From assembly GCA_964619935.1 (NCBI GenBank), contig CAZUGO010000049.1, positions 29,556 through 93,555 on the forward strand: 64,000 nt of DNA. Direction: 5' to 3'. Each line of letters opens with the position of its first letter. Position 1 is the stretch's first letter. The notes below the pieces were generated by a model that saw nothing but the letters and a program-made list of their open reading frames with translations, was not told the origin of the DNA and did not search any database. Both the position numbers and the translations under genes were made by a program. The DNA comes from CAZUGO01 sp964619935. Lineage in GTDB: Bacteria > Planctomycetota > Phycisphaerae > UBA1845 > CAIVHJ01. This document shows, in pieces, positions 8,345 to 17,675 of the stretch.

Positions 8345-10575
8345 TGCTGTTGTTCACGGGCCGACTGGTATCTCTGCAGGGCCTGCTGCAGGCCTTGATG
8401 ATCGCCGCCGTGCAGCCTGATGGCCTTCTCTTGCAGGCCGATCGCCGCGTCGACATCGTGCTCGGCTTCGAACTTGGCCAACGCCAGGGTGTCCAAGAGG
8501 GCCCACTGGCCGTGGTTGGTGTTGGCGCAAGCCTTTTCGGCAAAGCGCAAAGCGACGTCGCTGTAGGCGCCCTGGTAGCGCTTGTCGGTCAATAACGCCC
8601 AGGAAAACCCGTTCAGGGCGGTGGCATCGTCCAAGCGGTTCAGCAGGTCATCCGCACAGCGGCGCGCAGCCTGGCTGTCCTGCTTGCCGAGGGCCAGGAT
8701 GTCAAACCGCGTGCGATAGAGGTCGGTATCCATTCCGCCCTCACGCAACCGGGCATCGACCAATTCCAAGGCCCGATCCCAATTGTGCTGTTGCCGCACG
8801 GTGCGCAGCTCCTGCCGGAAGCGCTCCTCGTCTTGCTCCTGCCGGATGAACTGCGCAATTATCGGGGCCACGTCGGGCAGTCCGCTGACCCCGGCCGAGA
8901 GCTGCAGTTTCTCCTCAGACTCATGGGTCATCAACGACACCACGGTGCTGCGGAGCAGCGGAACAAACGGCGCGATCTCCTGGCGATCGCGGTTGTCCAT
9001 ATGCGGTGCCGCCAGCCTCAGGATGCGACCCGGGCTCAGGAACAAGGCCTTGCTGGTGTCATCGCCAACCTGCTTGAGGGCTGCGGCAAAGTCGTCATCT
9101 TCAAGAATCGAGGAGCCGCCATCGGCAGCCTGTACGGCCGCCTGCATCGCCGCAGGGGTTGTCGAAGCAATGAGGGTGTCCCGCCGGGCGCCCACGTAGA
9201 CGGTGACGCCGTCCTGAAAGCGATAGGCCTTGGCTTGGACGTCGCCGATGGATTGCACGGTGCCATCGGTGGTCGGTGCTCCGGCCGCCATGCTGGCGAT
9301 GCCCAGCAGTTGGGTCCACAGCAACTCCGACTTGGCCGGATCGTGGACCCGAATCACGGCGGCGATTTCCGGCAGCGCCGGACCGGATCCGGGCTCACCC
9401 GCCGGCGGGAGTGCGAATACCGAGAAATCGACGACATTCGCGAAGATCTCGCGACCGACATCCAAACCGGTGACCGCCGCTGATGACGGTCCGCGCTTGC
9501 CGGTCACCGGCGGGAAGCGCGAGTCGCGCTCGTTCATGGCCCCGACCAGGAACCCCACCACGCCGTGCGGGATCCCGCGGAACGTCTCCCGTGTCACCGG
9601 CGGCGTGCGCACCAGGTTGTAGATCAGGTTGTGGTGTCCGCGGTCCAGAGCGATGGCCAGGTCCATACCCACCCGGTCATCGTGGACACCGAACTTGGCC
9701 GAGACGGAACGCCAACTGTCCAGGTCCAGGATGGCCCGGGCCTGGGCCAGTTCGGAGCAGTCGCCCGCCAGGCCACTGATCAACGGCATGGCCTTCTTGG
9801 CATCAGCGCATAGGAACAACAGCGGCTTCTGCCGGCCGGCCAGCACCTCGGCCATGGCCTCATTATTCGCGAATGACGGGCCGCCACGGCCGGCGAGACG
9901 ATCGAGCACGGCGGTGATCTGCTCCTTCTGAGGGCTGGCAATCACCAGCCGGGATGACAGGCAGACATAGAACTCACCGTCGTGGATGTAGTACAGCGGG
10001 TAGCCACCCACGGTCTCAGCGCTCCCGGCAACCGGCAGGGCCGTTTCGATGGCACCACGGAGCACCTCCAGGTTCCCAGGATGCAGCACGACCACGCCTG
10101 TGGGCTTGTGTTTCTGGGGGTCGAATCCGGTAATCGCGACCGCCGCCCCGCGCAGCCCGAGCAAGGCGTTCACCAGCTTGGGACTGATGGCGACCCGCTG
10201 ATCGGCGACCGCGGTCGCCTGGTCACCGCCCAACAGTCCGAGGTGGTCAAGCAATTGGCTGACCTGGGCGCCCGGGTTGTTCAGCTCGACATAGGCAAAC
10301 GTCTCCGCCGGCATCAGGCCGGCCAGGTCCACGGTGGCCAGCTCCTCCCGACAACGGGCCAAACCCTCGCGGGCCTGCCGCAGCACCGTGTCGGCCGCCA
10401 CCCCGTCGTTCAGCACCCGGCCGTAGAGTTCGGCTGCCGCGGCGTAGTCCTGCTGGGCGTGCTCCAGGTAGTAGGCCTGATAAAACGACGGGGCCGGTTT
10501 GGCGGCGACGGCAACACCGGACGACCCGGTGACGAACAAACTGATGGCCAGCAATTGGAACCAACGGGCATACAT
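8341..10575 (-). CDS. Secreted protein with TPR-like C-terminus, uncharacterised
   Basis: This 744-residue protein starts at ATG 10575, with AAAGGAGAA placed correctly upstream and a signal peptide (MYARWFQLLAISLFVTGSSG, cleaved near AVAA). The first 80 residues look like a short TPR pair (YYLEHAQQDYAAAAELYGRV). A long alpha/beta region follows without a domain I can name; it resembles planctomycete proteins of the DUF3352 kind, with FAYVELNNPG near the start and repeated strands ending in V.V or L.L. The last 140 residues are TPR-like helices (YQGAYSDVALRFAEKACAN). It lies 238 bp from tagF on the same strand, so a link to the T6SS cluster is possible but not shown. Confidence 0.6.
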   Translation of the reverse strand: MYARWFQLLAISLFVTGSSGVAVAAKPAPSFYQAYYLEHAQQDYAAAAELYGRVLNDGVAADTVLRQAREGLARCREELATVDLAGLMPAETFAYVELNNPGAQVSQLLDHLGLLGGDQATAVADQRVAISPKLVNALLGLRGAAVAITGFDPQKHKPTGVVVLHPGNLEVLRGAIETALPVAGSAETVGGYPLYYIHDGEFYVCLSSRLVIASPQKEQITAVLDRLAGRGGPSFANNEAMAEVLAGRQKPLLFLCADAKKAMPLISGLAGDCSELAQARAILDLDSWRSVSAKFGVHDDRVGMDLAIALDRGHHNLIYNLVRTPPVTRETFRGIPHGVVGFLVGAMNERDSRFPPVTGKRGPSSAAVTGLDVGREIFANVVDFSVFALPPAGEPGSGPALPEIAAVIRVHDPAKSELLWTQLLGIASMAAGAPTTDGTVQSIGDVQAKAYRFQDGVTVYVGARRDTLIASTTPAAMQAAVQAADGGSSILEDDDFAAALKQVGDDTSKALFLSPGRILRLAAPHMDNRDRQEIAPFVPLLRSTVVSLMTHESEEKLQLSAGVSGLPDVAPIIAQFIRQEQDEERFRQELRTVRQQHNWDRALELVDARLREGGMDTDLYRTRFDILALGKQDSQAARRCADDLLNRLDDATALNGFSWALLTDKRYQGAYSDVALRFAEKACANTNHGQWALLDTLALAKFEAEHDVDAAIGLQEKAIRLHGGDHQGLQQALQRYQSAREQQH

Positions 10576-10813
10576 GGTGGGTTCTCCTTTCCGCGGTCCG
10601 ATCCAGAAGGGGCGAGCAGGGTTTTTCGCACGGCGAAACCCGATGATACGAACTATCAAGCAATTCAGAAGCAGCGCGGAAATATTTCCAGAGGGAGAGA
10701 TTGCTGGGAATTGTGGGCCGGCGACGACCTTCTGGCACCGGAAGTGCTATCCGGGGGATTCCCCACTTTTGCCCACCCAAAGCCTGCAATATTACCCGAT
10801 TTCGGGCGGCGGA
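10576..10813. other. Intergenic leader of the secreted TPR-like gene
   Basis: This contains the Shine-Dalgarno site for the gene starting at 10575 and a possible leader hairpin near 10618-10643 (GGGTTTTTCGC paired with GCGAAACCC). No gene is seen. It separates the T6SS-like operon from the gene downstream. Confidence 0.4.
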
Positions 10814-11797
10814 TCATTCGATCCCGCAGGACCAGTCGTACACACTGGCCGCGTCCTGGTGCAGCAGGCGGCCCAGGCCCTCGGGCAGATTGGCCAGAGC
10901 GGCGCCACGCGGCATGCGGCCCGCGTCGTCCACCGAATCACAATCCGCGGCGTTGGTGGTCAACAACTGAAAGTCTGCGGGGCTCAGCGGGCGGGTCAGA
11001 AGCACCACCGCTGGGGCGGCTTCGGGCACATTCTGCGGAACCAGCAGCGCGGTCAGGTCCAGGTCTCCAAGATGCGTCTGCAACCACTGCAGCCAGGCGG
11101 CCACTTGCGGCCGGTACGGATGGGACCGGCTCAGGGGCAGCCGGGCGGCGAATCCGTGAGGTTGATTCCGCCAATTCAGCAGCAGGCCGCCCAAATATTG
11201 CAGGTATGACTCCGCTCCGGCACTCTGGGCCGCGGCAGCCAGGCCGCGGATCCATGGACAGAAGGGAATGGCTTGCATGTCTTGCTGAAGCGAGCCAGCC
11301 GCGGCGGCAGGATCGGCGGGCGCCTGTAACGGTCGGTCCCTAACGTCCTGGGGGCCTATCGCCCCGCGGGAAAGAAGCCCGAACAGGTCCGAGAATTGAT
11401 CCCAGGCCACGCTGCAGGTGATCAGGTGGGCGGCCCAAGTGGTGTCGGGGACCGCCTGCAAGGCGAAAAGCGTGAATGGAAAGGTCCTTGGCGGAGCGGC
11501 ACTGTCGCGACTGTTCCAGATCGATGCCACCACCGCCAAATCATCAAGTTCCGGGAAACGGGCAAACAGACCGGCCGGGGTCACTCTGCCGCGCCGTTGC
11601 GGATCCACGCGGGTCACCCAGCGATCGTGACCACCCTGCACCCAGGCCTGATAGACGCGGGCCTGCTCCTGCCAGGCGTCGATATGCACGAATTCCCGGC
11701 TGCTGGGCAGCTTGCCGAAACCACGGATGCGACGCTGATCAGCCTCGCTCAGCTCCTGGCCGGTGATGCGGTTTAGCAACTTCTTAATGGGGCTCAC
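10814..11797 (-). CDS. tagF: Type VI secretion-associated protein TagF
   Basis: The 327-residue protein begins with the family signature near residues 26-40: GFGKLPSSREFV, followed by WQEQARVYQAWVQGG and later FPFTLFAL. This is the TagF/ImpM N-terminal domain. TagF is a cytoplasmic post-translational regulator that holds T6SS assembly in check together with the threonine phosphorylation pathway, or in some systems replaces it. The gene lies 18 bp downstream of tssM and ends the operon. In Pseudomonas TagF works with Fha and the PpkA kinase; here a kinase-like gene opens the same operon, which fits. The C-terminal half is less conserved. Confidence 0.88.
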   Translation of the reverse strand: MSPIKKLLNRITGQELSEADQRRIRGFGKLPSSREFVHIDAWQEQARVYQAWVQGGHDRWVTRVDPQRRGRVTPAGLFARFPELDDLAVVASIWNSRDSAAPPRTFPFTLFALQAVPDTTWAAHLITCSVAWDQFSDLFGLLSRGAIGPQDVRDRPLQAPADPAAAAGSLQQDMQAIPFCPWIRGLAAAAQSAGAESYLQYLGGLLLNWRNQPHGFAARLPLSRSHPYRPQVAAWLQWLQTHLGDLDLTALLVPQNVPEAAPAVVLLTRPLSPADFQLLTTNAADCDSVDDAGRMPRGAALANLPEGLGRLLHQDAASVYDWSCGIE

Positions 11798-11815
11798 GGG
11801 AACTCCGGATCTGGG

Positions 11816-14800
11816 TTAATCCTGCGGCAGTTGGGGTGGGGTGCCGACCCACACCGCGGGATCCGGCCAGTCAAGAAACGGCGGCAGACCTCCAGCGGGG
11901 TCCAGAAAGCGCAGCTTGAACGCCACCGAACGGATCGGGGGATGCGGGGGTTCGCTGGAGAGTCCGTCAAGTTCACTCAGGTCCTTCCTGATCCTGATCA
12001 TCCAGGTGCCGTCCTGTCCGGGTGCCGCCTCACCGTACTCGCGAATCAGCCGGATCAGGCCGAATTCACCGCCGGGCAGGGTGGCCAGGCGGGGTTCGAT
12101 CTCCGGACGCAGCCGCCGGGCCTTGTCGGTCATGTTCTGCAGCAGAACCTCGACCTGGCCCTGCCGCGGTTGCCAGCGGAAGCGCTGCGGCGCTGAGGAC
12201 CGCTCGGCCCCGAAAGCGATCAGGGCGGAGCCGCCGTCACCGCCTTCCTTGGTGACCCCTGGCAAGCGCAGTGCCACTGTGCGGTAAAATTCCGCAGGGG
12301 TTTGGTTTTCCGGTCCTTCGACCTCGTAGGACAGCTCGACCTGGTACGATTCTCGATCCAGAAACTGATGCCAGCGGGCGGCGTTCTGTAACCAGGCGCC
12401 CCGGGTCCGGGTCGCGGGATCCGCGGGCTGGCCATTGAACTGCTGCAATCCGGCGAGGGTCTGGAGCAGGGCCCGCAGCCGCGGAGGATCGACCGCGTCG
12501 AACTGCCCGTCTCTGAAGACGAACGGCCGGGCTTCGAATTCGCGAAGGTGCCGGCGCTGCAGTTGTTCGAACAGGTCGCGCCACAGCAGGTGACGGCCCA
12601 GATCGATCACGAACTGCAACTGCCGGGTCATTCGCTCCTCTTGCAGTGCCGCCTGGCCTGCGCCGACTGCCGCCAGGACCGGGAACTCGATGGCACCCGG
12701 CTGGAGGTCGTCCAGACCGTCCAGGCGAAACTCCTGAACTTGATTGCGAAACTGCTTCCAAGCGATCGACACCGGCCGAAAGTCGAGCATGCCGGGCGCC
12801 GCCAGGGTCTGCGCGACGACCCTGTGCAGCCGGCTGTCGGCCGGCCAATCGACCAGCGGCAGGTCGGCGAGCAGGTCTTGCTGTTGGGCCGCGCCCTGCT
12901 CACGACCGGGGTGCAGCAGTTCAATCACGTGAACCCGCAAGGCCTCGACGTCAGCATCGTACTGATCCTGCAGGGTGGTGCCGTGGTCGCGCATCCAGCG
13001 GCGGTACCCGTCCCAGTCCGACGGCAGATCATTGGGCGACAGCCCATCCAGCCGGTGGCGGTCATAGGCGTGAGACCACGATTGCAGGTAGTGCTGCAGG
13101 TATTGTCGCTGGGCCCGATTCAGGGCGCTGTCCAGTCCCGAGATATCGATCAGCAGCGAGCGCTCGACGGCTTCGTTCAGCACCGCACTGAGCCTTTGTT
13201 TGGCCCGTATGGTGTTCAGGATGAACGGTGCGGCGTGCCGGTTTTTCAATCCCGGGAACTGCAGGGCCTTGGCGTACTCATCCTGGTCCTCCATGGCGTA
13301 GGCCAACCCGACGTCGTCAAGACGGCCCAGTCGCTCGGCGATGTCCTCGACCAGGGCATCCAGCCGGTAGCGTCGCTGTGATTCCGCGATCGCCCGCACC
13401 AACCGTTCGAGATCCTGCTGCTGCCACTGCCGGCCAACGTCCAGCGCCAACTCGGCGGAGCGCTGGTCAATCAGCTCTTGCAGTTGAGCGCTCCACCCGG
13501 CCAGGAAAGCCTGGGCCGTCGCGGTCTGACCGGTCAATTGCCCGGCCAGCTCAGCGAGCACGCGTTCGGCATCTTCCAGAGGCCTGACGAACTCGTAACG
13601 CTGCGCGGGTCCGGCGGACCACTGCAGCACATCCCGCTCGATGGCGCTGACTTGCGGTAGCAGGCGGCTCTTGCAGAGTTCCAGTTGGGTCGCGAAGGCC
13701 TCCTGGTAGGAGCGCACCTGATCACGCAGGCGGCCCGCAAACGCCTGATCCTCGTCTGACGTTGCGGCTGACAGCGCCGCAGACACGGTCTCCCAGAAGG
13801 CTTTGTTGCCGGCCAAGGCTGCATCACCGAGTTGCTGGAGGCGGACGATCCGTCCGTTGTCGGTCGGGGCGTGAACCCCGTGCTCGCGAATCCGTTGCAG
13901 CAGTTGACGGGACTGAGCCGGCGCGGCGCCGGCCGGCCGCGGAAAAGTCTCCAGCCAGCGCTGGGCGGTTCGTTCAAAGGTTTCCCGGGTGCGGGCATTT
14001 TCGAAGTCGCGATACGAGCGGACCAACGTGGTGTACGATTCCTGCATTTCCTGGCAACGGCGGACCAACTCGGCCCACCAGGCCACATCGGCGTCGCTTT
14101 CCAGGGCGGCGGTTTGCAACCAGAACGACTGGGCCTTGCCCAGGGCCTCTTGGATGCGCTGGCGCTGATCCTGGCGACTGCCGCTGAGCGCTGCGGTGAC
14201 CCGCACCGCTGGCAGATCTCCATGGCGCTGGAACAACCGCCCGATCTGTTCGGCCTGGCCCACCACCGAGTAATCCGACCCGGGCAGCACGCGGCGCAGG
14301 GCTTCGACATCGTTCATCGACGTCGGCACCTCGCCCAGATGCCAGGACACGTAGGCCGCCAGGCTGGCCGCGAACTCCTGAACCGATGCGGCCGTCATCG
14401 GGTGGTGGTCGGCGGTCAGCGCCTGTTCCACGCGGACCACCTCGGGACGCAGGATGCCGGTCCCAATCAGCTCGCGCTGCACGGAACGAATGTACCCTTG
14501 GGCCTGAGATCCCGCCGATCCGAACATCAGTGCCGCTGGCCCGCCCGGGGGGTGGATTCGTTCCATCGCAGCGGTCAGATCGCGCGCCAGCGCAACGGCG
14601 GCCGATACATCGGCCAACGGGGGTTCGGCCGGTCCGGTGCCGGAGGCGGCAGCCGGCCGGTGCTGCTCGATGAACGCCACCGCCTGATCTACGGTGCGCC
14701 GCGGGCCGGCGACCGCGGCGGCATATGACTGATAGCCCCATACGGTCACTGCTGCCAGAATCAAGATCAGCGGCAGGCCCACGAAGAGGGCCGAGTTGCG

Positions 14801-16078
14801 AAGCAGCCGCATCCGGCGAATGTGCCGCTGCGAGCGGAACACCATGCCCTGTTCCCTGGCCACCTTCTCGGCGTAGAAGTCATGAATGAAGAAGGCCCGC
14901 GATTGCGGGAAGATGCCTTCCAGATTGTCGAGTTCTTCGCCCGACAGGTGGCGGCCGAGGATCTCCAGGATGGGCTTGCCTTCCTGCAGGGCGCTGGTGA
15001 AATAGAAGCCGCGAAAAAACAGCGGCTCCGCGAAGATATTGCGGCTGAAGATCACATCGATGTAGTTCTGCACCCGATCCTTCAGCGCCGCGAAGGTGTC
15101 TGGGAAGGTGTAAATCCAACCGGCTTCTGGGCCGGTGGTCTGACGACCGAGAAATTGCAGCCGCAGCTGGTGCAGCCGGCCAAACAGCCGATCGTAATCG
15201 CAGTTGAATTCGCGCGGCTCGTAGGGGACCTCGAAGGGCCCCGGGCGCGACCAGCCGAACAACTGGTTGCGCTGTAATGAGGACAGGTGGTTGTAGAACT
15301 CGGTGAAGCCGGCCACCAGGTCCGACTTGGTGATCAGCAGGAACACCGGGAAGCGAACTTCGAGCCCGTTCTGAATCTGCCGCAGGCGATCGCGGATCAA
15401 ACCGGCGCTGGCATGCCGCTGCTCAGCGGTATCCGACATCAGCTTGTCGGCCGGCAGTGCCACGATCACACCGTTGATCGGACAGCGCCGCCGCCGCTTG
15501 AGCAGCGCGAGGAATGCCTCCCATTCGTGACGATCGCTGGTGCCTTCCTGTTCGAAGACCAGCCGTCCGGCGGTATCCAGGATCACCGAGGTATTGGTGA
15601 ACCACCAATTGTAGTTGCGGGTGCCACCGAAACCCGGCAGCTCATCCTTGCCCAGCGGAAAATCCATGCCGCTGTTCAGCAGCGTCATGGTCTTGCCGCC
15701 GCCGGGCTCGCCCAGAATGATGTACCACGGCAGTTGGTATAACGAGATCTTGGATTGCTGCAGCTTGTCGATGCCGTCGCGCCATTTCTGCTTGAATTCC
15801 CGTTCGCGCTCGGCCAGCTCCATGCGCGAGGGGCCGCCGGTCTGTTGGGCGATCTCGTGATCCAGACGATCGCCCCGGTGGCGATCGACCACGGCCAGGG
15901 CCTTGTGGAAGAGATAGTAGATCCCGAAGAACGCCGTGATGCTGCCGATGAGCGCCCAGGCCATCCCCGGCGGCAGCGCCCCGCGCACCAGCAGCAGCGG
16001 GGTGCACAGCACCGCCCAGGCAATCACGATGCGCAGGAGGACCGGAAGTACGTTGTACAGGCGCAGCAGGCTGTTCAT
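11816..16078 (-). CDS. tssM: Type VI secretion membrane protein TssM (IcmF)
   Basis: I place the start at ATG 16078 (1420 residues), just before the first membrane segment; a GTG at 16123 would add 15 residues. Two membrane segments lie near residues 10-30 and 38-57, and a third near 430-455. The cytoplasmic domain between them has an intact Walker A, GEPGGGKT, near residues 123-130, and DTAGRLVF as the downstream switch. The long periplasmic part is helical and ends in the conserved beta-rich tail (WPDPAVWVGTPP). TssM with TssL and TssJ spans the envelope and anchors the T6SS baseplate. It is longer than usual. No TssJ lipoprotein is seen beside it. Confidence 0.93.
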   Translation of the reverse strand: MNSLLRLYNVLPVLLRIVIAWAVLCTPLLLVRGALPPGMAWALIGSITAFFGIYYLFHKALAVVDRHRGDRLDHEIAQQTGGPSRMELAEREREFKQKWRDGIDKLQQSKISLYQLPWYIILGEPGGGKTMTLLNSGMDFPLGKDELPGFGGTRNYNWWFTNTSVILDTAGRLVFEQEGTSDRHEWEAFLALLKRRRRCPINGVIVALPADKLMSDTAEQRHASAGLIRDRLRQIQNGLEVRFPVFLLITKSDLVAGFTEFYNHLSSLQRNQLFGWSRPGPFEVPYEPREFNCDYDRLFGRLHQLRLQFLGRQTTGPEAGWIYTFPDTFAALKDRVQNYIDVIFSRNIFAEPLFFRGFYFTSALQEGKPILEILGRHLSGEELDNLEGIFPQSRAFFIHDFYAEKVAREQGMVFRSQRHIRRMRLLRNSALFVGLPLILILAAVTVWGYQSYAAAVAGPRRTVDQAVAFIEQHRPAAASGTGPAEPPLADVSAAVALARDLTAAMERIHPPGGPAALMFGSAGSQAQGYIRSVQRELIGTGILRPEVVRVEQALTADHHPMTAASVQEFAASLAAYVSWHLGEVPTSMNDVEALRRVLPGSDYSVVGQAEQIGRLFQRHGDLPAVRVTAALSGSRQDQRQRIQEALGKAQSFWLQTAALESDADVAWWAELVRRCQEMQESYTTLVRSYRDFENARTRETFERTAQRWLETFPRPAGAAPAQSRQLLQRIREHGVHAPTDNGRIVRLQQLGDAALAGNKAFWETVSAALSAATSDEDQAFAGRLRDQVRSYQEAFATQLELCKSRLLPQVSAIERDVLQWSAGPAQRYEFVRPLEDAERVLAELAGQLTGQTATAQAFLAGWSAQLQELIDQRSAELALDVGRQWQQQDLERLVRAIAESQRRYRLDALVEDIAERLGRLDDVGLAYAMEDQDEYAKALQFPGLKNRHAAPFILNTIRAKQRLSAVLNEAVERSLLIDISGLDSALNRAQRQYLQHYLQSWSHAYDRHRLDGLSPNDLPSDWDGYRRWMRDHGTTLQDQYDADVEALRVHVIELLHPGREQGAAQQQDLLADLPLVDWPADSRLHRVVAQTLAAPGMLDFRPVSIAWKQFRNQVQEFRLDGLDDLQPGAIEFPVLAAVGAGQAALQEERMTRQLQFVIDLGRHLLWRDLFEQLQRRHLREFEARPFVFRDGQFDAVDPPRLRALLQTLAGLQQFNGQPADPATRTRGAWLQNAARWHQFLDRESYQVELSYEVEGPENQTPAEFYRTVALRLPGVTKEGGDGGSALIAFGAERSSAPQRFRWQPRQGQVEVLLQNMTDKARRLRPEIEPRLATLPGGEFGLIRLIREYGEAAPGQDGTWMIRIRKDLSELDGLSSEPPHPPIRSVAFKLRFLDPAGGLPPFLDWPDPAVWVGTPPQLPQD

Positions 16079-16181
16079 CGTTCGCGGTTGCCGGGTTGAT
16101 CCTTCCTGATCCGCGTGGTGCACCCGCGCACTACAGGACCCGCGGCCGGGAGGAAGGGTTGTTCACACTCAGGTTGCGGCT

Positions 16182-16931
16182 TCAATGCATCACACCATAG
16201 GCCGTGCCGGCCTGCTCCGCAGCCGTCTCCAGGCCCTGCAGTAGATCATTCCACAGCGCGCCCCGAAACCCGACGAGCAAACACACGGCGGCGATGACCA
16301 TGGCTGCGACCGTGGCCAACCGCATGACGGTCTTGTAGTTTGGCGGGATTTCGATGGTGTGCTGGTAGGCCTGTGGAAAGCAGGCCTGGTCGTCGACCGG
16401 AGCGTTGCACAAGAGCGCCAGGATCGCGTCGGCCTCACGAGTCAATTCCTGCGGTTGACCCACGAATTTGCCGCGGAAGCCGAACTTCAGACAACAATAG
16501 AACACGGCCAGCAGGTCAGCCGCGTAAGCCCGCTCGGAGCCTGCGGCGGTTCGCCGCTCGTCGAACATCCGCCGGGCCTGAGCGAGGTCGTCGAAGAACA
16601 GTATGCCGCGCATCTTCTGTGGGTTGTTGAGGATCCGCGCCTCCAGCGTGTGGCTGTCCCACCAGCCGCGATGGTCCCATTCGGTGGCGGTCATGACTTC
16701 GTCGGTCAGGCACACCAGCGCCCGCCGGGCCAGGGCCCAGAACGCACCCAGGCCCGGCTCGTGTCCCGCCGCGGCGTCGCGCTCGCGGAACAGCCGCTCG
16801 GCTTCTTCATGGAGGACGTCGCCCTTGAGGGCTGCACCGCGGCGGGCCTGCCGCTGGAAGGTGGCGACGAACAGAAAGACCGGAGAGGCCAATCGAAACA
16901 AGGCGGTCGGGGTTTCGGTCGGTTCAGCCAT
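16182..16931 (-). CDS. tssL: Type VI secretion membrane protein TssL (DotU)
   Basis: The 249-residue protein has the DotU fold signature: LTDEVMTATEWDHRGWW near residues 75-92 and LEARILNN, then FYCCLKFGFRGKF near residues 146-158. A single membrane segment near residues 208-228 (ATVAAMVIAAVCLLVGF) gives the expected tail anchor, with a short periplasmic end. TssL pairs with TssM in the inner membrane and recruits the T6SS baseplate. It lacks the peptidoglycan-binding OmpA-like extension found in some TssL proteins. It sits directly upstream of tssM, as in most T6SS clusters. Confidence 0.92.
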   Translation of the reverse strand: MAEPTETPTALFRLASPVFLFVATFQRQARRGAALKGDVLHEEAERLFRERDAAAGHEPGLGAFWALARRALVCLTDEVMTATEWDHRGWWDSHTLEARILNNPQKMRGILFFDDLAQARRMFDERRTAAGSERAYAADLLAVFYCCLKFGFRGKFVGQPQELTREADAILALLCNAPVDDQACFPQAYQHTIEIPPNYKTVMRLATVAAMVIAAVCLLVGFRGALWNDLLQGLETAAEQAGTAYGVMH

Positions 16932-16951
16932 TAGTCGATCGTGCCGGCTGT

Positions 16952-17551
16952 TCAGCGCGGCTCCCCTCCCATGATTCGGTAGGCATCCAGGGTCTTGCGG
17001 GCCTGAATCTGCTTCATTCGATCACCCAGTTTCAGGGGCAGCTCATGCCGAATCACATGTTTGAAGTGATTCCAGTAGGCGTCCGCTTCGGCCGACCAGC
17101 GCCGCTTCTCGACGGGCCAGTCGGCCGGGTTGAGGGCCGCCGCCACCTCGTTGGGGACCTCCATCACCGTTGCTTGCGTGCCGGTGAGCACCGCCGACCA
17201 CCAGCGCATGACCAGGTCGCTGTAGTTTCGCAGGGCGGTGGGCGGAACCTTGTCTGACTTGAGAACGCGACTCAGGGCCTGCCCGACGTTCAGCAGGCCC
17301 TGGCCACCCAGGGTCTCGGCCATGGTCTTGATGCTTGGATCACCTTTGCCCAGCAACTCCAGCTGCGACTGCAAGGTGGCTTCGATCTTACCGAGCAGCT
17401 CGACCAGAATACCCAGGGCCTCGGCCACCTGCCGGTCCATAGCCGGGCCCGTGCCGACCGTGGCCTCTTCGAGGCATGGGACGTGGGCGCGCAGCGCCCG
17501 GGCAAACTGCTCCGCCGCGGCGGCGGGGCCGGGACCCGAATCGGTGGACAT
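16952..17551 (-). CDS. Small helical protein of the T6SS cluster, possibly TagH C-terminal-like
   Basis: I chose ATG 17551 (199 residues) because GAAGGGAGCC lies just upstream; the frame is open to 17602. The protein is mostly helical, with no signal peptide. Its end, YWNHFKHVIRHELPLKLGDRM, and the middle segment with GTQATVMEVPNEVAAALNP, recall the C-terminal domain that follows the FHA domain in TagH/ImpI, but no FHA domain is present. It lies 20 bp upstream of tssL and 125 bp downstream of the kinase-like gene. The assignment is weak; a cluster-specific adaptor of the kinase and TssL is an alternative. Confidence 0.4.
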   Translation of the reverse strand: MSTDSGPGPAAAAEQFARALRAHVPCLEEATVGTGPAMDRQVAEALGILVELLGKIEATLQSQLELLGKGDPSIKTMAETLGGQGLLNVGQALSRVLKSDKVPPTALRNYSDLVMRWWSAVLTGTQATVMEVPNEVAAALNPADWPVEKRRWSAEADAYWNHFKHVIRHELPLKLGDRMKQIQARKTLDAYRIMGGEPR

Positions 17552-17675
17552 GCTGGCTCCCTTCACGATGGGCCGGAATTCCCCGGGGAAAATCAACGAC
17601 ACGCTTCTGGGGCAATTCGCGGCTCAGTATAAATGTGGGTGCGCCGGAGAACAAATCCTTCCGCGTCACAGGCGT

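Noticed and set aside
10618..10643. Hairpin GGGTTTTTCGC / GCGAAACCC before the secreted TPR-like gene
   Set aside because: No U run after it in the direction of transcription and no riboswitch features; left only as a note in the leader.
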